Positions 1-6,617 of a stretch of DNA of 7,874 nucleotides are shown here, piece after piece. Made by a program: the position numbers and the translations under genes. The DNA comes from an uncultured Bacilli bacterium (GTDB lineage Bacteria; Bacillota_I; Bacilli_A; RF39; UBA660). Every line of letters starts with the position of its first letter. Positions within the stretch are counted from its first letter, which is position 1. Location: NCBI GenBank assembly GCA_947631885.1, contig CANRMZ010000050.1, positions 1 through 7,874 on the forward strand, given 5' to 3'. The notes beneath the pieces are model-generated. The model was given only the letters and a program-made list of their open reading frames with translations. It was not told the DNA's origin and searched no databases.

Positions 1-2
1 GT

Positions 3-407
3 AAATTATTTTTCTCAGGCTTTGAACCAAGTTTTGAAGCTCATATAAATCCTGAAGATATTGATTATACGACGGGAGCTGTTGCTAATTTTGAACTTAC
101 TGAAGATGAACAAGATGTTCTTATGCAAGTATTTGATTTAGTAGATGGTCTTACATATAATGATAAACCTCTTTTCGCAGGCTCTAACATAAGAGCTCAT
201 AAATTTGCTATTAAACTTGCCAAAATTAATGCACTTGCAGATGGTCGTAATAGAATTAAACCCTCTGATCTAACGGATTATGTTATTTCTTTATACCTTC
301 ATCGTATTGATCAAAATGTTACTAGAATTGATAATAGTGATTTACAAGATATTTTTGAAAAACTAAATAGAGATATTTTAACTTTAAGACTTAAAAAAGG
401 ATTTTAA
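3..407 (+). CDS. C-terminal part of an AAA+ ATPase, probably MoxR-like (5' end outside window)
   Basis: The reading frame is open from base 3 with no stop, so the gene begins before the window; the ATG at 123 is an internal methionine, not the start. About 134 residues remain. No Walker A or B motif is visible because those would lie upstream. The recognisable part is an alpha-helical lid segment encoded around 184-275: an S-N-I-R-A sequence, then a helix rich in Ala/Leu/Lys, then A-D-G-R and I-K-P-S-D-L. This matches the MoxR/Mg-chelatase-type pattern in which a sensor-2-like Arg is followed by a helix, a GR turn and a V/I-x-P-x-D segment. MoxR proteins are thought to act as chaperone-like ATPases on neighbouring gene products. 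The 2-base gap to the membrane transglutaminase-like gene supports that reading. The family call is inferred from a short fragment; another AAA+ subfamily is possible. Confidence 0.6.
   Translation, partial: KLFFSGFEPSFEAHINPEDIDYTTGAVANFELTEDEQDVLMQVFDLVDGLTYNDKPLFAGSNIRAHKFAIKLAKINALADGRNRIKPSDLTDYVISLYLHRIDQNVTRIDNSDLQDIFEKLNRDILTLRLKKGF
393..401 (+). promoter_or_regulatory. Ribosome binding site of the transglutaminase-like gene
   Basis: An A-rich AAGGA-type Shine-Dalgarno sequence lies inside the last codons of the upstream AAA+ gene, eight bases before the ATG at 410. It supports that ATG as the start and suggests translational coupling with the AAA+ gene. Confidence 0.6.
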
Positions 408-409
408 TT

Positions 410-3130
410 ATGAATCATCTGGATAAAGTTAAAAATGCTTTAGGAATAATCCAAAAAAATGGTGATGTTTATGATGTTGTAGCTCGTGCTTTAAATAATA
501 AACCAACATCAAATGGATTATTTCGTTATAATGTGCTCATGTTTTCCCGAATTCTATATGCGGGTATTTTATTAAAGGATAAATTATTAGCTCCTTTTGC
601 ACCTGTAGAAAAGGTTAGGGAAGCTCAAGAAGAAATTCGAGAGGTTCTAGGCTTTAACGTTGATGTTTTATTAGACAAATCATTAAATAATAGCTTTAGA
701 AATGTTTTGCGTATTAAAAAAGATGTAGCTATTCTATATGAAGCAGGAGATATTTATCGCGATGAGTATACGCATAATATTGAAAGACTACTTTCTTTTT
801 GCCATTTATATGATATTGATACTATTTATCTAACTTTAAAAGATTTAAATAGGATTTTGCCTAGTATGAATACTAGTAGTTTTACTCCGGTTTCAAGAAC
901 TACTATTTTTGGGGTAAATCAATCTATTGATGTAAAAGAATTTTTATTATTAAATCGTACGGAACTTAGTAGTATACTAGCACTGCTAAATAATTACGAG
1001 TTTGATAAAAAGTATATTACTGCTTTAGTAGAAAGAATAAATGATCAAGCTTTAAAAGGAGCTTTAGATTCATATAATAAAGATGGTAATTTAGAAAGCT
1101 TTAAAAGAACTATTTTGGCTCGTTTAAGTCTTGAGCTAAACTCTGAAGGTGGCTATAAAACTAAAAATAATGGCAAGACTTATGATACGGTTTCAATTGA
1201 AGGTGAGTTTGTTAAAATAATATCTTATTCCCAAAATAATGCAAATCCTGAAGCCTGTGTTATGAATATTTGGGAATATTTAGGGTTTGCTAATTATGAT
1301 GCTCTTTTAAAATCACTTGAAAATAGCCAAGATGATGAACAAAAAATAATAATGGCATGTTTATATTTATATTTAAATGAGAATAAGTCATTTAGTAAAG
1401 AAAAGACAATTGAAGTAGAGTCTTACTATGATAAAGTTTATAAAGAATATTTAGAATATAAGAAAGATTATAGTAAGAAAAATAGCCCTTATTTTGCTAG
1501 CAAGCCAAGAAAGGTATTTCATAACTTTATTACTAGCTGTTATGCTATATATTTATCTTTACTTGTTGTCTGCGGTGCTTATTCGGCTGTAGCTGTTACG
1601 GATATTATTCGTGGAGATTTTGGCGCTAGAAATGCCAAAAATGGGCTAGAATATATTGCTCATTTTTATCAAGAATCTTATGAGTTTGAAAAAAGTCTAT
1701 TGCTTGATGCTAAAGACGTATTTGCTGATGTTATTAGTGGAGCTTTAGATATCACGGGAGGCACCATTGGCTCTTTTGCTTCAGCTATAACAGGAGATGC
1801 TCCAATCTTGGAGGCGGATAATGATAAAGTAGTAGCAGAAGTCTATCCTCGTAATGACGAAGTCGTTTTACCAAGATATTATGCTTGTGGATATGCTACA
1901 TCAAGTGAGTATAAAAAAGGTCAAATAACTTATGATATGGAATCACTAGCGCTTAGCAATACTCATATATTTTCTGACAAAGCTTCAGATTTTTATGTTA
2001 AGACTAATATTTCTAGAAAAGAATTAAAAAGCTTTATTAAAGATGATGGTACTTTGGACTTACCAATAGTTTTCTATCCCGTTGATTTTACCTGCTTTCT
2101 AACGGAAATTATTATTGATGATGCCAAAGATCCTAGTAAGGGAATTGTTATCGTAAATGAAGATAAACCTCTTAATAAGGAACAAATAGATACTTTACTT
2201 TCTCTTCAGGAACCTCAAGTATATTATTATTTCGCTACAGATAATTGGGTTTATATAAACTCTTTTGTTGATGCCTATTATCCAATTTTAATAGATAGAG
2301 AAGGTAGATATTTAGATACTCCATCTTATGAGATGAAGCAAATAATTAGTGAAAGTTTAGGACTTGGTGAAGATGCCTTTGTAATGGATATCTTTAGGGC
2401 TATCAAAAATAAAGACTATTCTTTAACACCAATTAAAGATGCTAAACTTACTTCAAAAGTTAAGAAAATGGATGAAAAAGAATATATAAAAACAATTGCT
2501 TCTCTAGATTCGTTAGTCTGTAATTTAGCCGCTACTTTAGCAGTAGAAGCTGATGATACTTTAGTTTATGTTACAGGCTTTTTAGCTGATAATGATGTAG
2601 GAGAGATTACTTTAAAAGCCTCTGATGCTCATGCTTGGGGCATGGATGATTTTGGTTTTATCTATGATGCTACCCCTCAAGATTTAATTCAACCAGAGGA
2701 AGAAAAAGAAAGCTCGGGAATTGTTAATAAAATAATTTCTGCAACTTTTCAAAGCTTGGTACTAGGCACTATCGGAATATGTTTATACTATTTGGGAGGA
2801 AAAAGATTAATCTTTATAGTTAATAAAAAGCAAATTAGTAATTTACTAAATTCTAATCAAATGGGCGAAGCTTATAGTTTAATTAATGAACTTAGATTTG
2901 GTGGTATAAATATTCCCGTACAAAGAGATACTTTAGAAAGCCTTCAATTAGTAGCAAACGATTTCGAAGGTTATACTAAAGGGGAATTGCAAGAACTTTT
3001 AGAAAGCCTTAAGAAGATGCAAAATCCTGAAGCTAAATTAGCTATTAAAGTTATAAAAAGGGTTCCTTATATAAAAAGTAATGAACAAAAACTTATTCGG
3101 AGCCTTAAAGAAGATAAAGAAAATGCCTAA
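410..3130 (+). CDS. Large membrane protein with extracytoplasmic transglutaminase-like domain
   Basis: A 906-residue protein. Residues 1-370 are soluble, largely helical, and match no family I recognise. One transmembrane helix spans about 373-396, preceded by a basic K-P-R-K. Residues 397-770 form a large loop, a second helix spans about 776-796, and a basic K-R tail of about 108 residues follows. The positive-inside rule puts the loop outside and both ends in the cytoplasm. The loop ends in a transglutaminase-core pattern. A pre-core helix with D-Y-S-L-T-P lies near 669-674. Cys704 follows in S-L-V-C-N-L-A, then V-T-G-F. His741 is in A-H-A-W and Asp753 in Y-D-A-T-P, giving Cys-His and His-Asp spacings of 37 and 12 residues, as expected for a catalytic triad. 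The domain call is by motif, not by search. Substrate is unknown; cross-linking or cleavage of surface proteins is possible. A MoxR-like gene lies directly upstream, a known pairing; the usual DUF58 gene is not seen. Confidence 0.75.
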   Translation: MNHLDKVKNALGIIQKNGDVYDVVARALNNKPTSNGLFRYNVLMFSRILYAGILLKDKLLAPFAPVEKVREAQEEIREVLGFNVDVLLDKSLNNSFRNVLRIKKDVAILYEAGDIYRDEYTHNIERLLSFCHLYDIDTIYLTLKDLNRILPSMNTSSFTPVSRTTIFGVNQSIDVKEFLLLNRTELSSILALLNNYEFDKKYITALVERINDQALKGALDSYNKDGNLESFKRTILARLSLELNSEGGYKTKNNGKTYDTVSIEGEFVKIISYSQNNANPEACVMNIWEYLGFANYDALLKSLENSQDDEQKIIMACLYLYLNENKSFSKEKTIEVESYYDKVYKEYLEYKKDYSKKNSPYFASKPRKVFHNFITSCYAIYLSLLVVCGAYSAVAVTDIIRGDFGARNAKNGLEYIAHFYQESYEFEKSLLLDAKDVFADVISGALDITGGTIGSFASAITGDAPILEADNDKVVAEVYPRNDEVVLPRYYACGYATSSEYKKGQITYDMESLALSNTHIFSDKASDFYVKTNISRKELKSFIKDDGTLDLPIVFYPVDFTCFLTEIIIDDAKDPSKGIVIVNEDKPLNKEQIDTLLSLQEPQVYYYFATDNWVYINSFVDAYYPILIDREGRYLDTPSYEMKQIISESLGLGEDAFVMDIFRAIKNKDYSLTPIKDAKLTSKVKKMDEKEYIKTIASLDSLVCNLAATLAVEADDTLVYVTGFLADNDVGEITLKASDAHAWGMDDFGFIYDATPQDLIQPEEEKESSGIVNKIISATFQSLVLGTIGICLYYLGGKRLIFIVNKKQISNLLNSNQMGEAYSLINELRFGGINIPVQRDTLESLQLVANDFEGYTKGELQELLESLKKMQNPEAKLAIKVIKRVPYIKSNEQKLIRSLKEDKENA

Positions 3131-3140
3131 TTTTGGCAAT

Positions 3141-3169
3141 TTGCGTTAATCTAAAGAGTATGTTACAAT
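3141..3169 (+). promoter_or_regulatory. Sigma-A-type promoter with extended -10, driving the ireB operon
   Basis: The -35 box TTGCGT (3141-3146) matches three of six consensus bases. It is followed after exactly 17 bases by the -10 box TACAAT (3164-3169), which matches five of six. A TG one base upstream of the -10 (3161-3162) gives an extended -10 that would offset the weaker -35. Transcription would start near 3175-3177, leaving a leader of about 75 bases before ireB. Confidence 0.7.
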
Positions 3170-3210
3170 ATATGCGCACACGCAATTAGAGCGGGTGAAT
3201 TGTTGAAAAT

Positions 3211-3237
3211 TCTATAGTAATTTGTTATTATTATAGA
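3211..3237 (+). promoter_or_regulatory. AU-rich hairpin in the ireB leader, just before the ribosome binding site
   Basis: Bases 3211-3221 can pair with 3227-3237 in an 11-bp stem that includes one G-U pair, around a five-base loop TTGTT. The stem ends five bases before the GAGGTGG ribosome binding site. No U-run follows, so it is not a terminator. It may protect the message or tune initiation. AU-only stems arise easily by chance at this base composition. Confidence 0.35.
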
Positions 3238-3242
3238 TAATA

Positions 3243-3249
3243 GAGGTGG
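3243..3249 (+). promoter_or_regulatory. Strong ribosome binding site of ireB
   Basis: GAGGTGG lies four bases before the ATG at 3254 and is close to the ideal anti-Shine-Dalgarno complement. It decides the start in favour of this ATG over the internal ATG at 3311. Confidence 0.75.
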
Positions 3250-3253
3250 GCTC

Positions 3254-3502
3254 ATGAACAGTAGTAATACAACCATATTTAATGTTAGTGTTTTAAGACA
3301 AGAGCTTATAATGTTAACTCTAAATGAAGTTATAATTGCTATCGAGCAAAAAGGCTATAATGCTACGAATCAGTTAGTCGGTTACCTATTATCAGGCGAC
3401 TTAAGTTATATTACTTCTTATGATGATGCTAGAAAGAAAATGAGTAAATTTACACGTGAGGAAGTTATGATGGCAATAATAAATGGGTATTTAGGGCGAT
3501 GA
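3254..3502 (+). CDS. ireB: IreB/ReoM family regulatory protein (UPF0297, YrzL-like)
   Basis: An 82-residue cytoplasmic protein. The family core is clear: K-G-Y-N at 33-36, then N-Q-L-V-G-Y-L-L-S-G-D at 39-49, then D-A-R at 58-60, closely resembling Bacillus YrzL. In Enterococcus (IreB) and Listeria (ReoM) this small protein is phosphorylated by the PASTA-domain Ser/Thr kinase. In Listeria it controls ClpCP-dependent turnover of MurA, and so the supply of peptidoglycan precursors. The N terminus here has Thr6-Thr7, and Thr7 lines up with the phosphorylated Thr7 described for ReoM/IreB. It is the first gene after the promoter at 3141-3169 and overlaps ruvX by four bases (ATGA), so the two are translationally coupled. 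The N terminus is a few residues divergent from Bacillus but length is normal. Family assignment is secure; control by a kinase is inferred, as none lies in the window. Confidence 0.93.
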   Translation: MNSSNTTIFNVSVLRQELIMLTLNEVIIAIEQKGYNATNQLVGYLLSGDLSYITSYDDARKKMSKFTREEVMMAIINGYLGR

Positions 3503-3915
3503 AAAGGTATTTGGGTTTAGACTTAGGCACTAAAACTTTGGGTGTAGCAATATCTGATCCTAGTAATTCACTTATCTTTCCAAGATGTACATTACATTTT
3601 CCTAAGGAAGACTATGATAAGGCAATTGAATTATTAATGCCTATTATCAAAGAAGAAAAAATTACCGATATAGCTATCGGATTACCTCTTAATATGGATG
3701 GATCTAAGGGCTTTGCTAGCCAAAGAACCCTTAGTTTTATTCCAAAGCTTGAAGCATTAGGCTTAAATGTCTATACCGTAGATGAAAGACTTACCAGTGT
3801 TGAAGCAGAAAGATTATTACATGATAATAATTTAAAAAGTAGAGAATTCAAAGATAAAGTTGATATGGAAGCCGCATCTTTAATACTAGAGTCATATTTA
3901 AGGAGAAACTTATGA
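3499..3915 (+). CDS. ruvX: RuvX/YqgF family putative Holliday junction resolvase
   Basis: A 138-residue protein of full family length with an RNase H-like fold. Three acidic motifs are present: D8 in L-G-L-D-L-G-T at the N terminus, D95-E96 in V-D-E-R-L-T-S, and D122 in K-V-D-M-E-A-A near the C terminus. The I-G-L-P-L-N-M-D-G-S loop (60-69) is also typical. Family members have been linked to Holliday-junction resolution and, in E. coli, to processing of the 5' end of pre-16S rRNA; which activity applies here cannot be told. Initiation relies on the ATGA overlap with ireB: the nearest AGGG lies only two bases before the ATG, too close to be a good independent ribosome binding site. Its stop overlaps the next start by four bases. 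The ireB-ruvX-DUF1292 order is a Firmicutes hallmark. Confidence 0.93.
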   Translation: MKRYLGLDLGTKTLGVAISDPSNSLIFPRCTLHFPKEDYDKAIELLMPIIKEEKITDIAIGLPLNMDGSKGFASQRTLSFIPKLEALGLNVYTVDERLTSVEAERLLHDNNLKSREFKDKVDMEAASLILESYLRRNL

Positions 3916-4169
3916 AAGATGGTAAAATAGAACTTATTGAAAATGGTAAAGAAAAAGAATATTCAATAGTGTTTAGTTTTGAGCAAAATAGTAAAAATTA
4001 TATCGTTTATACTGATAATAGTGTTGATAGTGATGGCTTTATTAAAACTTATGCTGGAGAATATGTTAAAGATGGCGAAGCAGAAAAACTACTACCTATT
4101 GACGATGAAAAAATCTTAACTCAAATAGAGAATTTATTAAGCAAAATAGATGGAGAAGAAAGTAAGTAA
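3912..4169 (+). CDS. DUF1292 family protein (YrzB-like), function unknown
   Basis: An 85-residue acidic soluble protein with no membrane segment. It shows the DUF1292 layout: a start of the form L-I-E-N-G-K-E, then Y-S-I-V-F-S-F-E and K-N-Y-I-V-Y-T beta strands (17-34), and a C-terminal L-L-P-I-D-D-E-K helix start (60-67). The family is small, widespread in Firmicutes and nearly always sits directly after ruvX, but its role is unknown. The start has a good AGGAG ribosome binding site (3901-3905, six bases upstream) inside ruvX and overlaps the ruvX stop by four bases. Its own stop shares one base with the mltG start (TAATG). Position and sequence pattern together make the assignment likely. 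Confidence 0.85.
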   Translation: MKDGKIELIENGKEKEYSIVFSFEQNSKNYIVYTDNSVDSDGFIKTYAGEYVKDGEAEKLLPIDDEKILTQIENLLSKIDGEESK

Positions 4170-5224
4170 TGAAAAAGAATAAAAAAACAGGTATTATTGT
4201 AGGGGTTATTATTGTTCTGGTTTTAGCAGCAGTAATTGGCGTAGGTATTTTTTACACAAATGGCATTAAAGCTGTTGGTATAAAAGAAAATGTTGAGTTT
4301 ACTGTTGAAGCAGGAGACAATAAAATTCAAATAGTTGATAAACTAGCTAAAGCAGGAATTATTAAAAATAAGTATGCTACTTTGTTATATGTTTTTACTC
4401 ATTCATCTAAAAATTTACAAGCAGGAAATTATTCTTTATCTAAAAACTGGGATGCCAAAAAGATTATTGATACGATAGCTGATGGCAAAATAATAAATCC
4501 TGTTAAGACTGTTAAAATTACTTTTGTCGAAGGTCAAAGATTTAATGAGTATGCTGAACAAATAGCTAAAACATTTAATATGAATTATGATGATATTATT
4601 GCTAGAACTTCCGATAAAGAATTTTTACAAGATTTAACGACTAAGTATTGGTTTATTACTGATGATGTTTTAAGTGATAAATTATATTATCCTTTAGAAG
4701 GATATGTATTTCCTGATACTTATGAATTTTTTGAAAATGTATCAATAGACTATATTATATATACTATGCTTAATCAAATGGAAGTTAAGCTTGAACCATA
4801 TAAAGAGCAAATTCAAAATTCTAATTTTAGTGCTCATGAATATTTAACAATGGCCTCTATCATAGAGAAGGAAGCTGTTGCGTCTGAAGATCGTAAAACA
4901 GTCAGCCAAGTTATTTATAAAAGACTTGAGTTAGGTATGAATCTAGGTATGGATGTTACATCATACTATGGCGCTAAAAAAGACTTGAAAGAGGCTTTAT
5001 ATGCTGCTGATTTAACAGATGATAATCCATATAATACGCGTAACGAAAAATTAATTGGTTTACCTGCAGGAGCTATATGTTCACCATCTTTAGATAGTAT
5101 CGAAGCTGTATTTAATCCAAGTAATACCGATTATGTTTATTTCATCGCCGATATTAATACTGGTAAAATTTATTTTGCTAATAGTTATGAAGAGTTTTTA
5201 CAATTTAAAAATGAACTAATGTAA
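4169..5224 (+). CDS. mltG: Endolytic transglycosylase MltG (YceG-like, YrrL homologue)
   Basis: A 351-residue membrane-anchored enzyme that cuts nascent peptidoglycan strands and is thought to set glycan chain length at the outer face of the membrane. A basic N terminus (K-K-N-K-K) is followed by one transmembrane helix at about 8-30. An N-terminal LysM-like segment (about 42-110) comes next. The YceG catalytic domain includes Y-P-L-E-G-Y-V-F-P-D-T-Y-E (174-186), M-A-S-I-I-E-K-E (228-235) and the C-terminal G-L-P-A-G-A-I-C-S-P-S (297-307). Glu233 corresponds to the catalytic Glu218 of E. coli MltG. The usual L-Q-x-D-x-T appears here as L-G-M-D-V-T, a variant I also expect in other Firmicutes. 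Start and DUF1292 stop overlap by one base; the GGAG at 4152-4155 is 13 bases upstream, so initiation is probably coupled. Placement with ireB puts two cell-wall genes in one operon. Confidence 0.93.
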   Translation: MKKNKKTGIIVGVIIVLVLAAVIGVGIFYTNGIKAVGIKENVEFTVEAGDNKIQIVDKLAKAGIIKNKYATLLYVFTHSSKNLQAGNYSLSKNWDAKKIIDTIADGKIINPVKTVKITFVEGQRFNEYAEQIAKTFNMNYDDIIARTSDKEFLQDLTTKYWFITDDVLSDKLYYPLEGYVFPDTYEFFENVSIDYIIYTMLNQMEVKLEPYKEQIQNSNFSAHEYLTMASIIEKEAVASEDRKTVSQVIYKRLELGMNLGMDVTSYYGAKKDLKEALYAADLTDDNPYNTRNEKLIGLPAGAICSPSLDSIEAVFNPSNTDYVYFIADINTGKIYFANSYEEFLQFKNELM

Positions 5225-5245
5225 GGAGATATAAAAGTTATATTT
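5223..5245 (+). promoter_or_regulatory. Distant ribosome binding site plus spacer hairpin before trmR
   Basis: AAGGAG (5223-5228), which overlaps the mltG stop, is 17 bases from the ATG at 5246, much farther than usual. The spacer holds a six-base inverted repeat, ATATAA (5229-5234) and TTATAT (5238-5243), around a three-base loop. If the stem forms, it brings the site to within about two bases of the start. An in-frame stop at 5222-5224 and the lack of any other start codon rule out a longer protein. Confidence 0.5.
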
Positions 5246-5842
5246 ATGAAAGAAAAATTATTAGAAATGGAACAGTACGCTAATGAAAATGATGTTCCCA
5301 TAATTGAAAAAGATACAATTGTGTATATAATGAAGCTCATTAAAGAGCATAAAATTAAAAAAATATTAGAAATAGGAAGTGCTATAGGTTATTCAACTAT
5401 TCTTATGGCCTCTAGTGATGAAGACGTTTATGTAACTACTATTGAAAGAGATGAAACTAGATATATGGAATGTCTTAAGAATGTTAAAGCTTGCGGATTA
5501 GATCAAAAGATTAATGTTGTTTTCCAAGATGCTTTAGAGGTTAATTTACCTAATGATAATAAATATGATTTAATATTTATAGATGCTGCCAAGGGACAAA
5601 ATATTAATTTCTTTGAAAAGTTTAAATACTTCCTAAATGATGGGGGATATATCATAACAGATAACTTAAATTTCCATGGCTATGTTGGTAAATCAGATAC
5701 TATCGAAAGCAAGAATTTAAGAGCTTTAGTAAGAAAAATTGAAGAATATATTGAATTCTTAAAAGCTAATTCAGAATTTAGTACTGAGTTTTTAAATATT
5801 GGTGACGGTATATCTGTTAGTAAAAAGAAAGATGAAAAATAA
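5246..5842 (+). CDS. trmR: SAM-dependent O-methyltransferase, probable tRNA 5-hydroxyuridine methyltransferase TrmR
   Basis: A 198-residue class I methyltransferase of the COMT-like O-methyltransferase_3 family. L-E-I-G-S-A-I-G-Y-S-T (41-51) is the SAM-binding loop, T-I-E-R-D (65-69) the acidic strand that holds the ribose, Q-D-A-L-E-V (94-99) the adenine-side segment, F-I-D-A-A-K-G-Q (111-118) and T-D-N (138-140) the metal- and substrate-side motifs. Bacillus TrmR (YrrM) methylates 5-hydroxyuridine at tRNA position 34 to 5-methoxyuridine. Sequence and place, between mltG and two U32 genes, fit that role. Compared with Bacillus YrrM the N-terminal helix is about two dozen residues shorter, and the in-frame stop directly upstream shows this is real and not a start error. 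The distant ribosome binding site is described separately. The gene end overlaps the next gene by 11 bases. Substrate is inferred from context. Confidence 0.87.
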   Translation: MKEKLLEMEQYANENDVPIIEKDTIVYIMKLIKEHKIKKILEIGSAIGYSTILMASSDEDVYVTTIERDETRYMECLKNVKACGLDQKINVVFQDALEVNLPNDNKYDLIFIDAAKGQNINFFEKFKYFLNDGGYIITDNLNFHGYVGKSDTIESKNLRALVRKIEEYIEFLKANSEFSTEFLNIGDGISVSKKKDEK

Positions 5843-6605
5843 GGTATTATTTACAGTTACAAATCTAGATATTATTGATAAACTTAAGAAACTAGGTATA
5901 GATAAATTTGTATACCCATTTTCTTTTTTTTGTGTTGGTGTACTTAATACTTATGAACTTGATGATATTAAAGAGGAAAATAGTTACTTACTTATAAATA
6001 GAGTATTGGATATTAAAGATATTGAAAAATTAAAGGAGATTCTTCATAATTTACCAAGTAATATTAAGGGTATAATTTTCGAAGATTTAGGTTTAATTAA
6101 GGTGATGGAGGATATCAATATTGAAAAAATATTATTTGCTCCCCATATTACGACAAACTATATGTCCATAAATAGTTATTTAAGATACGTAGATACTTTA
6201 ATTGTATCTTATGATATAACAGAACAAGAAATGGATGAAATAGTGCAAAAAGCAAATAAAGAAGTAAGCTTCTTTGCCTTTGGCCCTACAAGTAGTATGT
6301 ATTCCAGAAGAACCCTTTTAACATCTCATAGTAGACATCATAAAATTGACTATAAAAATATTTTAAAAGTAAATGTGAATAATAATGATTTTATAGCTGT
6401 CGAAAATGCTTATGGTACGGTCTTATATCATATGCCATATTATAATGGCTTAAGTTTACTTAACAAAAAAGCTAAGTATTATTTTTACTTTCCTTTATTT
6501 TTAAGTGATGAAGAAATAATTAATCTTGTAAATAATGATCTTAGTAAAATACCTAATGCAAGAGGCTTCTTAGATACTAAGACAATATACAAGATAAAGG
6601 CTTAG
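5832..6605 (+). CDS. trhP1: Degenerate U32-family protein, probable TrhP1-like partner in tRNA uridine hydroxylation
   Basis: A 257-residue protein from the ATG at 5832. An upstream TTG at 5799 in frame would add 11 residues but lies deep in trmR and lacks family-like sequence. U32 character rests on the central part: T-T-N-Y and S-I-N-S-Y-L (107-117), T-L-I-V-S-Y-D-I-T-E-Q-E (122-133) in place of the usual L-S-R-E-L-T-x-E-E, and F-A-F-G-P-T-S-S-M-Y-S-R-R-T-L-L (148-163). The last resembles the G-x-x-x-x-x-x-S-x-R-x-L-L of TrhP1/YrrN. The whole protein has one cysteine (Cys34), so no Fe-S cluster of its own is expected. Bacillus TrhP1 and TrhP2 are both needed for 5-hydroxyuridine in tRNA. 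This copy is about 50 residues shorter than I recall for YrrN and quite diverged. It overlaps trmR by 11 bases, with only an A-rich AGAAAG directly before the ATG, and lies 12 bases before trhP2. The specific TrhP1 role is inferred from gene order. Confidence 0.75.
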   Translation: MKNKVLFTVTNLDIIDKLKKLGIDKFVYPFSFFCVGVLNTYELDDIKEENSYLLINRVLDIKDIEKLKEILHNLPSNIKGIIFEDLGLIKVMEDINIEKILFAPHITTNYMSINSYLRYVDTLIVSYDITEQEMDEIVQKANKEVSFFAFGPTSSMYSRRTLLTSHSRHHKIDYKNILKVNVNNNDFIAVENAYGTVLYHMPYYNGLSLLNKKAKYYFYFPLFLSDEEIINLVNNDLSKIPNARGFLDTKTIYKIKA

Positions 6606-6607
6606 AA

Positions 6608-6613
6608 GGGAGG
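6608..6613 (+). promoter_or_regulatory. Ribosome binding site of trhP2
   Basis: GGGAGG, within a longer AAGGGAGGA, sits in the 12-base gap after the previous stop and four bases before the ATG at 6618. It is one of the strongest sites in the operon and supports independent, efficient initiation of trhP2. Confidence 0.7.
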
Positions 6614-6617
6614 ATAT

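Noticed and set aside
123..407. A complete 94-residue gene starting at the ATG at 123
   Set aside because: The frame is open from base 3 with coherent protein sequence upstream and no ribosome binding site before 123, so it is the end of a longer gene.
170..2172. Repeat: a shared GATAAACCTCTT stretch in the AAA+ gene and the transglutaminase-like gene
   Set aside because: About twelve bases encoding the common D-K-P-L residues; expected by chance in AT-rich coding DNA.
3122..3141. Terminator between the transglutaminase-like gene and ireB
   Set aside because: TGCC (3124-3127) and GGCA (3135-3138) can pair, but the stem is four bases and no U-run follows, so read-through is likely.
3183..3202. 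T-box or other riboswitch in the ireB leader
   Set aside because: CAATT/AATTG gives only a five-base stem and no T-box sequence (TGGNACCGCG type) is present.
4422..4990. Inactivated MltG because of L-G-M-D instead of L-Q-x-D
   Set aside because: The catalytic Glu233 and all other YceG motifs are intact and the change looks like a lineage variant.
5799..5831. Start of the small U32 gene at TTG 5799 (or GTG 5802)
   Set aside because: The added residues are a shifted-frame reading of the trmR end, with no Shine-Dalgarno site; ATG 5832 begins exactly where family-like sequence begins.
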